Below, in pieces: positions 13,201 to 28,000 of a stretch of 64,000 nt of DNA. The translations under genes and the position numbers were made by a program. Position 1 is the first letter of the stretch; the number at the start of each line of letters is the position of its first letter. The stretch is from positions 4,072,786-4,136,785 of the forward strand of contig NC_049994.1 of NCBI RefSeq assembly GCF_000003815.2. The letters run 5' to 3'. Under the pieces are notes generated by a model, which saw only the letters and a list, made by a program, of their open reading frames with translations, was not told where the DNA came from and ran no database searches. Source of the stretch: Branchiostoma floridae (Eukaryota; Chordata; Leptocardii; Amphioxiformes; Branchiostomatidae).

Positions 13201-16200
13201 ACACATACGAAAGCCGTCCTTACACGTTTTCCTATCGGTTGTTAACTCTTTAAAGAGGTCGTTTGCTGAAGAATGAGTAAACGGTTTAAGAGTTCATGAC
13301 ATATTATAAGGCACAGCAGACATCAATGTTGCATATATTAAGATATAACAGAAAGCAATGAATGGGATGTAGCGGTAAACAAGAAACCAAGCAATAGGCA
13401 CTAACAATTTACTAAGATTTTCAATAAAACAGTAGGGTCAGTGGAATCTGTCAGATGCCAAATGTGTTTCCTTTCAAACAAAACAATTGGTGAGTAATCG
13501 TTACCATTATCATTATAAATGATTAATCGATTCACAAAAACATACCTTGCTCAGTCCAGTTGTGAGGGTCAATTGAAAAGCTTTGTAGGGTCTCTGATGG
13601 AGCAGTCGATATTTTGATATCGTCTTTGGAGCGACACTCATATGTTCCGAAAGCTTCCACATTGTCAGTATTCACTATGCACCAGAGGAAGGAAACTAGC
13701 TGTTTCTCATCCCAGAATCTTTGACTAATAAGAGTCGCGTAGTTGTCGTCATCTCTAATCTGAAAACAAACAAAAAACGTGTACATGGAATGCAGGTTAT
13801 TTCCGAAAATAAGTTCATCAGGTTGGTAGACCATAAGATATAAGTTGGAGTCTATATATGGAGATATATGGAGTCTATACTGGAGTTCTTCTTCTCGCCG
13901 CCTTGTGTAGCCGATGTACATGTAGGTAGCACTTTTGCAGTAAGAACACAATCCCAAACAACCCAACACCCAACAACCACCCCACCCCCGGGTGCGTCAT
14001 TTGTTTTCTCTATCTATTACCTTGGCCCCATCCATTTCATTCATCCAAGGCTTTATCTCTAACGTTTGGGATTGTGTTCTCGCCGCAAAGGCGCCACCAC
14101 ATCGGCTACACATAGCGGCAAGACGCAGAAATCCATGAAATGTCAGCTAAGGTGAAATTAACTGGTTGTGTAAAAGAAAACTCTTATCTCCCGAGAGAAA
14201 TTATTGTTGTACACGTACCTGTACCCCGTTCCGATACCACGACAATTGTGACATTTCGTCGGTACTAGTGAGGACATCTTCAGGAGAGTGACATGGTATG
14301 TACAACGATGAGCCTAGCTTCACCTGCTCTCCTGCATGTGCATAAACATGCACAGCACGAAAACAACTATTTAAGCAAAGTTTCAGAGATACGTATAAAG
14401 CCCTTAAAGGCGGAGAAATATTTCAGAAGATTTTAAGATCTATTAAAGGCATCGGAAACATACATCTGGCCTTTACGTAAGATTTCAGCGTTTGTAAATG
14501 TAACTTAATCTGTCGTGTTTCTTTACGTGAATTTTACATCTATTTTAGTATGCCGAAAAGACAACTTAAATGTCTTAAAAGTTATGAAAATAATCCGTTT
14601 TACTGTTTTACCACTGTGGTTATATTTTCTGTCAAAACTCACAAATACCGTTTCTCTAGATCTGTTACAAAATACATGTTTACCAAACTTACCTTGGCTA
14701 TGTCAAATATAATAAGCCTTTGTCTGGTGTTTGATAAAACATTGCGTCATCTGTTTTAAAAAAGTGGCAAGATTTACAGTCAAAACTGACAATTGCGTTT
14801 TCCGGTACAAAATGTTATGTTAATACCTCAGCAAAGTCAAATACAATACTCTTCTGTGTTGTTTATTCCGAAAGCAAATGACGTATTCAATCTTTCTGTG
14901 CGCAAGGTTTAATTCGGGAAGACAGGGAAGACCTCTTACGTTTGGCTTATATGCGCTACCTTACGTTATATGAAATGTTGCGTTTTTTGTTTGAATATAC
15001 GCCATGTATAATTTATTTCGAACCGCCGTGTACGCAAGGAAGACCTCCCCCGTTAGCTTATATGCTGCCAAGACGTATATGAAATGTTGCGTTTTTCTGT
15101 TGAGCATACGACATGTTTAATCTTTGAATCCGCGCAGTTTAAGTGAACAAGGTGAGACCTTCCCCCTTTAGCTTATATGTTGCCAAAACGTATTTGAAAT
15201 TTTGCGTATTTCTGTGGATGGAACATACGACATGTTTAATCTTTAAATCCGCGCAGTTTAAGCGAACTAGGGGAGACCTCCCCCGTTTAGCTTATATGTT
15301 GCCAAAACGTATATGAAATGTTGCGTATTTCTGTTGAACATACGACATGTTTAATCTTTGAATCCGCGCAGTTTAAGCGAACTAGGGGAGACCTCCCCCG
15401 TTTAGCTTATATGTTGCCAAAACGTATATGAAATGTTGCGTATTTCTGTTGAACATGCGACATGTTTAATCTTTGAATCTTCGCAGTTTAAGACTTTCAG
15501 CGAACTAGGGGAGACCTCCCTCGTTTAGCTTATATGTTGCCAAAACGTATTTGAAATTTTGCGTATTTCTGTGGATCATACGACATGTTTAATCTTTAAA
15601 TCCGCGCAGTTTAAGCGAACTAGGGGAGACCTCCCCTGTTTAGCTTATATGTTGCCAAGTCGTATATGAAATGTTACGTATTTTTGTTGAGCATACGACA
15701 TGTTTAATCTTTAAATCCGCGCAGTTTAAGCGAACTAGGGGAGACCTCCCCCGTTTAGCTTATATGTTGCCAAAACGTATATGAAATGTTGCGTATTTCT
15801 GTTGAACATACGACATGTTTAATCTTTGAATCTTCGCAGTTTAAGACTTTCAGCGAACTAGGGGAGACCTCCCTCGTTTAGCTTATATGTTACCAAGACG
15901 TATATGAAATGTTGCGTATTTCTGTCAAACATACGACATGTTTAATCTTTCAATTGAACCCGCGCACTTTTAAGCGAACTAGGGGAGACCTCCCCCGTTT
16001 AGCTTATATGTTGCCAAAACTTATATGAAATGTTGCGTATTTCTGTTGAACGTACATGTTTAATCTTTGAATCCGCGCACTTTTTAGCGAACACGGGGAG
16101 ACCTCCCCCGTTTAGCTTATATGTTGCCAGAAAGTATTTGAAATTTTGCGTATTTCTGTGGAACATACGACATGTTTAATCTTTCAATTGAATCCGCGCA

Positions 16201-19177
16201 CTTTTAAGCGAACTAGGAGAGACCACCCCCGTTTAGCTTATATGTTGCCAAAACGTATATGAAATGTTGCGTAGTTCTGTTGAACATACGACATGTTTAA
16301 TCTTTGAATCCGCGTAGTTTAAGCGAACGGGGGGCACCAGCCCCGTTTTATTTATTGGCTTATATACCGTCTAAAAGGTTTTATGAAATGTTGCCTTTTT
16401 CTGCTGAACATACGGCATGTTTGAAGCGCAGTTTATGCGAAAAAGAGGAGACCCTTCACTTTTTAATATACCGCATATATGTTCTGAACTTCCAGGGTCT
16501 AACTTAGGCCGCCTGTTTTTTTTTGTGGCAAGTTGACCCGAGAGCTAAGCGCCGGTAGAAATCCCGACTACTACTATTAATATCTCCGCGACTCAACCTC
16601 TGCTTGAAGAATACTGATGTAGTAGACATAGCGTTTTGTGTAGTGAGTGGTGTTTTCTCTATGTTTTTGTTATTATTAAATGGCGAGCATTTCTACAAGT
16701 AAATGTACGAATGATGTTTACTTCGTTATCTGCAAGCAAGGGTCAAGAAAGAACAGTCTGGGCAGTGTCTTCCCGTGTTGCTCGGTTTTGTTTTGGTTAT
16801 TGTGATATGCATGGGCAGGCTAGATGTAAATTTATTCAGCGTTAATTCGCATGGGGCGCGCCTCCGTCTGTGGCCGGCATACTATACATACACAGCGGCT
16901 GTGTCATGTGATAGGATGTATCCAATGGCAGAAAAGAGTGGGGGTTCAAATTTACCGGCACGGAGCGGTTATTTTCCAGGCGTTCATCTGAAGAGAAGTA
17001 TTGAAGAACGTTTGGACCTGTTGTAATCCGCAAGTTGTGGCCGTGACATTGCTTTTACAGCCTAGGACCCCCGGTGACGGAATTTGATGCAAAGAGAGGA
17101 GGTGGCTATCATTCTGTACAAGTTGATGCTGTTGGAAATCGACACAGAATGGGAAATTACGACCCTTGTACCATCCGGATTAATAGAAGCCGAGACTGCA
17201 AGCTGAACATGTTTCGCGTCCAAATAATCCAAGAGTCCAAGACCATCCAACAACACGAGTCATATCGGCCACTACTCTAGATCTTACCGGATTCTTTTTC
17301 CTGTGGTGGCCAGATTGAACTGTGTGCTCTTTTTAACTTACGCCGAGACGCTTCGTCCGATACTGGAAATGTTACTGTGGACTTGGATGCTGCACGGAAT
17401 TGCACAACCGTTGTGATTGCTTCAACTGCCGACTACATCAGAATAATAGGCCACAAATACCTAGTAGGCTGTATTTTTTTTTACTTTTCCATGTAATATT
17501 TTCTCGTGATTCAATAAAATTTCAAAGTGTCATCCATTGTATTTTCTTGCTTTGAAATGTGCTTATGATTATTCTGCTAAAATGGCACTTATTCACACCT
17601 TATAATCAACTTAATGCATACGTATATGAGACGTACAGAGGGAACTTTAAACATGTCTTAAGGGTGTTTTAGTGCGTATATATGACAACTTTTAGCTGCT
17701 AAAACGAAAAATATAGACTCTTAATGCACACGTATATGAGACGTAAATAGGCTTTAGATCAAATAAACGTGAAGTTTAAACATGTCTTAAGGGCGTTTTA
17801 ATAAGTATTTATGGCAACTTTAAGCTGCTGAAAAGGCACCTAAACACACGTTATAATCCACTTAATGCACACATATATGAGACGTAAATAGGCTTTAGAT
17901 CAAATAAACGTGAAGTTTAAACATGTCTTAAGGGCGTTTTAATAAGTATTTATGGCGAATTTAAGCTGCTGAAAAGGCACCTAAACACACGTTATAATCC
18001 ACTTAATGCACACGTATATGAGACGTAAATAGGCTTTAGATCAAATAAACGTGAAGTTTAAACATGTCTTAAGGGCGTTTTAATAAGTATTTATGGCAAC
18101 TTTAAGCTGCTGAAAAGGCACCTAAACACACGTTATAATCCACTTAATGCACACGTATATGAGACGTAAATAGGCTTTAGATCAAATAAACGTGAAGTTT
18201 AAACATGTCTTAAGGGCGTTTTAATAAGTATTTATGGCGAATTTAAGCTGCTGAAAAGGCACCTAAACACACGTTATAATCCACTTAATGCACACGTATA
18301 TGAGACGTAAATAGGCTTTAGATCAAATAAACGTGAAGTTTAAACATGTCTTAAGGGCGTTTTAATAAGTATTTATGGCAACTTTAAGCTGCTGAAAAGG
18401 CACCTAAACACACGTTATAATCCACTTAATGCACACGTATATAAGACGTATAGAGGCTTTAGATCAAATAAACGTGAACTTTAAACAAGTTTTAAGGGGG
18501 GTTTAATAATCATTTACGACATCTTTAAGCTGCTGAAAGACAACTGGAAAACCGGAAAATAAGGACTAACACGGACCTACGGAAAGACCAATTAAAGGCA
18601 ATATTTACGTACTCGTATAAGTGGTGTATAGGTCCGTAAAGAAAGAAAATACGTCAACATTACGCATGGTTTCAGCACGCTTAAATACCGTTTTTCGTGC
18701 CGTGATGTATCTTACTTCAACTTTCTTCTACATTACAGTAACTTATTAAAGTTCCCCAAAGTATCACAATCTTTGCAGAAACATACTACTCTACAATGTA
18801 GCATCGTAACTATTGAGCCAGCACACATATACACGTACATACACACACTCACTTATCCAAACCATTGGGGCAGATGATAAGCAGTGAAGCTTAGGGGATT
18901 GATAAACATACAAATACATTCTGTGAGTAGGAAAACGAATCACGCAATGGTGCAGACTGTATTGAAATGAAAACTTACGGTTTGAACGTAGAGGTCTCCA
19001 AATTGTACTTGGGGTGATCTGGAACGTGTTATGGAAATAGCTACCACTGGAAAACCAAACATACATCATATTTCATATTTTGCTATTCCTGGCTGCTCGG
19101 TTGAGGCTATGGAGGATAGGGAGGGATGGAGGAAGAGAGTCATGGCCATCCGTGCAACCAGCACGCCCGGATGATTG

Positions 19178-19251
<74 letters not shown>

Positions 19252-19252
19252 T

Positions 19253-19306
<54 letters not shown>

Positions 19307-22007
19307 TAGATAGATAGATTCACTCATTCACACCTGAGTAAAGTGAGGAAAGTCGTGTAAAGTGCCTTTCCCAAGGGCACAAGATCGGTGACACGGCAGG
19401 ATTCGAACTCAGGACCTCTTGGCTCTGAGCCAAACGCGCTGCCGACTGCGCCACGCTATCTCACATATATCGCATATCACACACATCTCATATTTATGTT
19501 TCAATGTTTCGAATCAGTAACTCTGCTGAAGCCGACCTGAAGGCAAAAGAAACTACACGTCAAAGAAATGTAGTAAGACATTGGGAGGAAAGTACTGCAG
19601 CTTTCTTTCAAATTGACATTAGCATCACACGTACCTGTAAACATAAGACGACTCTGCAGTAATGTCCTTAGCATTTGGATCTGGGAGACCATCCTTCTCC
19701 AGAATGCAGTCGTAAATGCCGAAAGAGGTCGGGTCCTTAACCTCAATTTCAAAGTTAGCTGAGACAATGTTGCCTCCATCATCTTCTAATGGTATGCTGT
19801 CGACGTCTAACCGCAAAACCTGCAATACTCAAGTTTATTGTTAACTGGACGTGGGACTAAAACCTATCATTGTTTATATGCCCCTGTGGCAAACATTGAA
19901 TTGATACTATAATGATACACGTTACGTGCTTACAACTAACCTACGTTTTAGAGGGCAAACTAAGAATGATGTAAACTGTATCTCTGTAATACACTTTGTC
20001 TGGCCCTTGCCTCTTCCCTCATGACCTCAATGAAAAGCGGCCTGCAGGCCGATTTTAGCTTTCATTAATAGATAAAGGTTCAAACAAACAAATAAACAAA
20101 CAAACAAACAAACAAAACTAAGCTATCAGCCATAACATTGTCTCCGAAGTCTTACCAAAGATTATGCAGATCACAAATGCATGCTTAGAGTTTTCTAGAC
20201 AAAGACCCTATAAAACCATTTCTGGCGACCAACTTACTTGATTTCCATGTAATGCAACGACAATTGCATAGCGGTCCACTGGCACTTCTCTACGCTCGAC
20301 AAAAAATCCACAGGCGTGTTTAACTGTTCTCCATAACCAAGCAGGGACTTAAAAAAATGGAAACGATTTTATGTTATGTTTGGAAATATGTGAATGCAAA
20401 GATTCCTCAACCGACAAAATGACATTTTATTTCAGCGAAGAGATTAGCTTTGTAAAAAAAGTTATAATACTGTACATGCATGGACATTTTCAGCATGAGT
20501 GCTTAATATGCATCATGACAAAGATGTCCAGAATACTTAGAACACATTTTAATGAGTATAGTCCCCAAAAATCGTTTCGAAAACTGAAAATTCCTCAACA
20601 ATAGCTGCACCAAGAATTGAGAGCATTGCAATTTTTTATGGCTTAACCCTATCTAGACCGGGCTTTTTGGGGAATCCGATCCTTTTGAACCCCCCCCCCC
20701 CTTCGTAATTTCAAAACGGCTTGGGTTACGATCACGAAATTTAATAGGCAAGATGTACTGATAAAGTTTTATATATTCTGTACTTTTCGTATCATTATGA
20801 CTTAATATGACGTAATTATGACGTCATAATATATTTTTGGCTAAAACCGTCTAAATGTGGAATTTTACCTATACTCAAAGGTATTAAACAAAACGATGAC
20901 AATAAAGGGTATCTTATAGGTATCTAACTCTACCAAGTCTTTTGTTGCAGATGACGACGACAATGACGCCTATTTGACGTCAGAAAATGGCGTCATCTGT
21001 CCGACGTCTTGGATAGACAAGCTTGAATTTTCTAAAATACGTTTTTTTTCTGCATATAACCCCCAAACTCAATTCAAGTAGACTAAAAGGTTCAAGTGAT
21101 TGTGTTTTGTAGAAAAATAAAAGATTTTGACGGAATTTGCGTAAAAGTAACATGTATTTACCGTTGATAATGACATTGTCCGCCATCTTGGATTTTTACA
21201 CATGACGTCATCAAATTGGCATAAATTATAGATATGTAATTATGAATGTAATCTGAAATTACACAGGATGTTGATGATATAGGTAAACAAGTGTGGTCTA
21301 GCAATGAAACAATGACATTCAAACTGAAATTAGTAAATTTGGTCAAATATGCCAGTCAGAAACCCGTTGCCATGGCAACACAAACAATCACAATCTAAAT
21401 TTTTTCACAGAATAGTTGCAAACAATATTTTAGGAAAAGTCACCGAGTTTCGTAGTCCTAGCTTACTTCGTTCGGCAGTTATACGACCTCCTTCCCGCCC
21501 ATGTCTCGATTGGGTTAACAAGGGAAAGAGATAAAGTGCATATGTTCAAAATGCAGGAAAATCAAAAAGAGCCAAGGAACATTAAAGAAAAATCAATTAC
21601 AAAAACGTTCATCCCATGTCTCTTTTCACTTTGGAGGAGGGAAATGACATAGTGGATAAGATGGACGTACCTATATGTGGCTGCAGGTCCGGACGTACCG
21701 GACGTGAGCGGTATGGTATAAGTGCGTTCCCGTAATCTGGCTCTTCAAACCATGACTGCTTCATGCAGCCATGATGTGTCTGTCTTATCACGCACTCGTA
21801 TCGTCCATAGACATCCGGAGTTTTCTTCAGGGAAAATGATTCCCACACCGTGTTGTCCGGGGAGAGGGGCGTTTCTTTAGAAGCAATCTGGAATAGAAAA
21901 ATCGGCATTAACCTTCGCCTCCCCATCAGCTATTCTCATCAAAAAATCATCATAACAAATATCAGGAAATATACGCACACATTAAAAACACATAAAAAAG
22001 ACACACA

Positions 22008-22060
<53 letters not shown>

Positions 22061-25000
22061 CCTTCATATTTCATGGAAGTAATAAAGGAAATAGCATGAG
22101 ATGGTATCCTTAGCCATTTTATTTCTAAAGCAAATCTATACACGTGATGTCGTACTAGCTACGTACGGTACTTGGGCACACAAAGAATTGCAGGCAATAT
22201 CTTACCTCTTTACCATCCTTCCGAAGAACAACTTCCCAAGTTTTCCACTTCGGAACAGTTAGGATTGGTAGGAACCATTTTTCAAAGAGGCAGGAAAGGT
22301 GTGCTTTGCCAGAGGTTATAAAAGCTCTCTGTGGCTTTTTCACATGGGCTGAAAAAGATAAAAGAATACTATAGTATGCAAAATCCACGTACACACTAGT
22401 GTATTGTAGTAATGTTAGGAATGGATAAGTTAAACGTGTGACCTGTGGACCAAGGGTTATAGAAATGGAGATGAGCAGCACTCCTATGCATCTGATTAAG
22501 GTCTCATTTCCTTACAATATGGGTAATACAAAAGCATGGCATTAGCCACACGCACCAAGGAGCACTTTCTCGCTGCCAGGGGACGACGCACCACACAAAA
22601 CACAGAACTGTGTAAGTAGCTCCGCCCTTGCGCGCAACTGCCGAACATTACCTGCTAATTGCTTCAGTTACAAACAAGCATTCAAAACTTTGACTATTTA
22701 AATCACTTGGCCTCACTTGGAATTTCTCACTACTATAAACACACGTTCATGTAGCCGTTTTCTTTTTGGCTATTTTACTAATTCAAGCTCAATTACTAAT
22801 TCAAGCACACAAACTACGATGCTCTCGATGAATGTCTTTTAAGTTCAAAATATAGCAGGGAAAATAATCACCTAAAATATACAAAAAAACTTAATACAGC
22901 CGAAAACATATCACCATCAAATCAAATTAAGCTTAATGAACATTCTACGTTGGTATCCCTTTCAATCCCTTGAAACATAACGTATGAAAATTGACCAATG
23001 CTAATAATAACCTTCTTACCTGTTGGCTGACGTAGATACAACGATATTCCAGCTCTCGAATTCTCGAATGTCGACCCATCTACAAAATCAACAACCAACT
23101 GCTTCAGCACACAGTCATACCGTCCGAAATCTTCTGGACCATCAATGGAGATCTTCAACGTTGACTTAAAGGTGTATTTTTTTAATTCAACAGACGTAGA
23201 TGATGCAACCTATAGAAAACAAAACACGATGTCATTACACCAGATTAGTTAATATCATATCAAGTTATCAACTATGTATCCATTGCTTGAAGCACGGTAC
23301 TGAAACTGAAAGCCAAACTTTCAAAGCAATTGTGTGTGCCTTTTATTACCGTGAGTAATGTTGCCTTTGTGATCATTATCTGCTATTCATACAACTATCG
23401 GTGCTACCATTTCATCAATAAAATACCATCATTAGCATAAGAAATCTTAGCTATCATGAATGAATATGTACAATTCTCGTACTTTAACTAATGATTCATG
23501 TTAGTACTCTAATCGGTCTAACACGTTACCATTTTTCCATCTTTGATCAGCAACATTCTACACGAATCCGTGTCACATGGGCAGTAAGGATAATGTACTA
23601 CTAGGCACGTCAGATGCGTTTTACAAGTCTTGGTCAGCCTTCGGTCTACAAGCTTCTCCAAATCCGTGTCAGGATCTAGAAAACAATGATAATAAGATAC
23701 TTGTAAACCAATAATGAACATCATCAACTTACTGGATTTCTACGACCTCATACTCTCGCCAAAGTGTTAAAATTTTTAAGTGACGTATCATAAAATGTTT
23801 ATCATTGATTACAGAAATGACTTGAATCGTTTGCATATCAGTTGAACATCCTCTCTACCTAAGTAAGTCAACAACACAAATTAGTTAGTATTAAGGTCAC
23901 ATCATAGCAAAATAATATTCATGAAGCAAATTCCACATGAACTATGTAAATGTAGCCTGGTTTGCATGAATCATATCTAACTAGAGTTCGGCGACCTCAT
24001 ACCTCCATGAAAATTAAATGCAAATGACTACCATTTACATAATTTATGTATGGCGATGTTCATTATTGACTAACGTACACATGTCACAATTATGAAATTC
24101 CCAATATTAGTCATTATGTGGATTTGCTATTTCTGTATATATTATGCAAATCAGTTCCTCACTTGCATATTTGGTATCTGCTTATCTCTCACCTATGATA
24201 AATTGCATGTGTTACATTTACGTAAGTTCAGCTATTGAAAACAATGGAATTGTACAATTTCCTCATTGATTATGCAAATTAAGTCCTCAATTGCATAAAA
24301 TGTATATCATTATAAACATCTTTGCCTAAGCTACCTGCATGCCAAAAATGATGGCAATCCATCATTCCTTTCTATAGTTATCCTCTTTGGAGTGTCTTGA
24401 CACAAACACCCCTGCAGTTCCACAATTACATGTTAGGGGGCTGAAACTTGCCCCACTTTGCCATGACGTTGAAAGCTATCTACCACCCAAATATCAAAAC
24501 CATATCATGTCCGGTACAAGAGATACATTGAAAAACTGCTATGATAGAATAAGCTCATTAATTATGCAAATGTAATCTAATTTTGCATAATTTGTATTTT
24601 ATCTTGTATAACATTGTCTAAGGTACCTACATACCAAAAATCATGAAAATCCATTGTTTCCTTCTTGAGTTATCCACTTCAGAAGTTTCTGCCAAAAATG
24701 CCCTTGCTATCCCAAAACCAGACGCTAGGAGGCCCAAACTTATGTCACTTATTCCTGAGCACAAGAGCTATCTAACACCCAAAAATTAGGACCATATCTT
24801 GTTCAGAACACGAGATAGCAAAACCGGAAGTGGCGCTGCAGTACCAAGGAAAGTTGCTAGGGGGCCCAAAATCTAATCACTTCTAGCTTTCGTCACACCC
24901 CACCAACACACCAAATATGAAACTAATCCATCCAGCCGTTCTTGAGTTATCTTGTTGACAGACACACACACACACAAACGCAGGGTAAAATATAACCTCC

Positions 25001-28000
25001 ATGACATTTCATGGAGGTAATAACGCTCACCCTCGCTTAACTTCATGCTTACATAAATAGTACATATTAACTTCATAATGCCGCAACTTCTGACTGTGAA
25101 ATATTATCAAAAAATTTATTAGTTATGCAAATGAGATCTGAATTTGCATAATCGATATCTACTGATATTCCTCACTTCCTCGGTAACATATTTCCATGAT
25201 TTTGGTCATATCATGGGTGCCGTGGATTTCTTCATTGATTATGATATCAATTATATAAATCACTACTAAAGCTTTCTACACATCAAAAATCATGATGATC
25301 TGTCAATCACTTCTTGAGTTATTCACTTACCAAATATCATTAATATCCATTCATAGCTTCTCGAGATATACTGTTAACAGACGAACAAACGAAACATAAC
25401 CTTTTGGTGAAAGTAATGATCGAAATGCATCAGCATAACACGTAGTGATACATACACATTCAAAAGGGCATAAAATTTAACTAGTCAATTGGACATAGGA
25501 GTTTCAAAATATATTTACAAAAGCTCTAAATATTTCATGGAGGTATAAGGTCTCCGAACTCCTGCTATGTGCTTTCCTTGCTATGTTGTATTACCTTACC
25601 ATCATTTGAATAACAGTATGGATATGTTTGATGAGTATAGATTATCAACAAGCCTTAGGATGGTATCTTTGAAATCTGACGAATCGACAACAAAGACATT
25701 GTAATCATTCCAGAGCTACCCAACATATCTTCCCCATTCCATCTTACTAACAAAACAATACTTGATATGACGTTTACAAAACTGAACTGTAATATCCCTA
25801 CTCACAATAGAGAGTATAGCTGCAAACGGGAAACTCATGAGTCCTTTTTGCCATCTTGGACGTTGAATCATTGTCGGGGAAAACGTAACATTTATACCGG
25901 CCATGATCAGCCTTCTCAACGTTGCGAATGGACAGGACAGAACTTAAGAGCTTGGCGCCCTGAGATCGTCGGTATAAATGGCTGACGTTTTCCGGAACTT
26001 GGACAACGCGTTCAGAAACGGTGACACGGCCATCCGACGTGTTAGTAATTGGCACCTATAAATATAATTTACATTGCATACATTTCAATTACGAATACAC
26101 TACTGCCAGTTGAATGAAATGCTACTTCAGGGGTGCCTAAGCATTTGCACGAACCCTATGAGATTCGTACGAACATTATGTGATACGCACGAATCACTAT
26201 GCGAAAACGCACGAACCTTATGAAAATCACATGAATCACTATGCGAAAGCGTACGAACGAACTTATAAAAATCACACGAATCACTATGCGAAAAAGTACG
26301 AACCTTATATGTGATTTGCATGAACCTTATGCGAATGACGTAATGTCACGTGACCCGGCAGTGGTCACGTGACATGAGGTTCGTGCAAACCGCATAAGGT
26401 TCGTGTGTGTCACACAGTGATTCGTGCGAATCACATAAGGTTCGTACGTTTTCGCATAATGATTCCTATGATTTTAAAAAGGTTCATGCGTTTTCACATA
26501 GTGATTCGTGCGTATCACATGATGTTGGTACGAATCTCAAAGCAAATGCTTAGGCACCCCTGTACTTTGTCTAGTGAACTGTATCAAAGTAAGATAACAA
26601 CAAAGTATGAAAAAAATTATGCAAAAAAACATCTCATGAAATTGTTCATGGTTATAAAATACTAGAAATTACAATTTTCAAATATGACAAAAAATGCTCC
26701 CTGACATAAAGGTTCACCACTTACCTGATTGCCATCTTTGAACCACAAAAGTTTCGACTTGGGAGGAAGGATGTCATGGAGGGAATGGCATTTCAATTCC
26801 TGGCTTTGACCAATGACTGGTACATATTCAACGTTGTGTATCTGATCAGATGGGTGCCCTGCAATGTAAACATTTTGACAAGTATGTTATCGAACACCCC
26901 TATATATATGAATCAGAATGATAGTAACAGCACGGAGGAGCCGAAGATATGATATTCAATCAAAGGTCAATGAATATGATATCAGTACTTCAGTTCTTAT
27001 TTCATGTCAACTGATTTATTCATTTATGTATCTATTGGAAATAAAGTTAAAACATTTTCTGCCGTTTACCACTTTGAAAACTAGAGTTCCACGACCCCAT
27101 ACCTTTGCAAAATAAATCTATCTTTTACAACTGCTGTATTAATTGTGTTTGTCATTAATTATGCAAATACAGTTCTAATTTGCATATATTATATTACTTG
27201 ATCATCTCCTACACCAAACAACTGACGTACGCAATCTATGTTAGGAAAGAAGGCTTTTATCGTACTTTCTGATAATTTATGCTAATGAGGACCTGATTTG
27301 TATAATTAATGTTCAATGATGTTCACCTTTATATAACTTCCAAATGCAAAAATGTAAGAAGCTCCTGCCATTTTATCACAATTTTCTCAATAATTATGCA
27401 AATTAAGAACTTATTTTGCATAATATATATCTATTAGTATTCTTATCTTTCTCAAGTACAAAAGTCACATGTTGCAATGACCCTATAATTGAACTAAGCG
27501 TGTTAAGATGATTTCTTAATTGATCATGCAAATTAGATCCCAATTTGAATAGTTAATATGTAATTATGTGAAGCATCACTTAAGTTATCTACACACCCAA
27601 AATGATAACAACCCATCAATCCCTTCTTGAGTTATTCTCTTTCAAAGTATGACACTAAACTTGCCTCTGCAGTTCTTAAACTAGAGTTCCACGAACACAT
27701 ACCTTTGCCAATAAACCAGGTTTGTTATGTAGAATGATGTCTGTAGACATAAATGTGTTACTCATTATATTTTATCTTATATGCCTGGAGTTGGTTCATA
27801 ACATTTTGCCATTGCTTATACAAATTAGATCCCTATTTACTTACTAATATTAGATTGTATCAAGCATCACTTAAGCTGTCAGCATACCAAAAATCATGAT
27901 GATAGTTTCATCCCTTCTTGACTTATTCTCTCTCAAAGTAGGAAACTAAACCGGCTCCTGCAGTTCAAGAAAAGATGTTAGCGGACCCAAACATACACCT

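Noticed and set aside
14915-18535. CRISPR-like repeat array
   Set aside because: Units are contiguous tandem repeats with no spacers, in an animal intron.
19073-19327. Open frames on both strands rich in Ile-Tyr and Arg-Glu
   Set aside because: Translation of a TA/GA microsatellite; no coding signal.
21850-22113. ORF with a Thr-His run
   Set aside because: Translation of the CA microsatellite and of sequence antisense to gene 2 exon 7.
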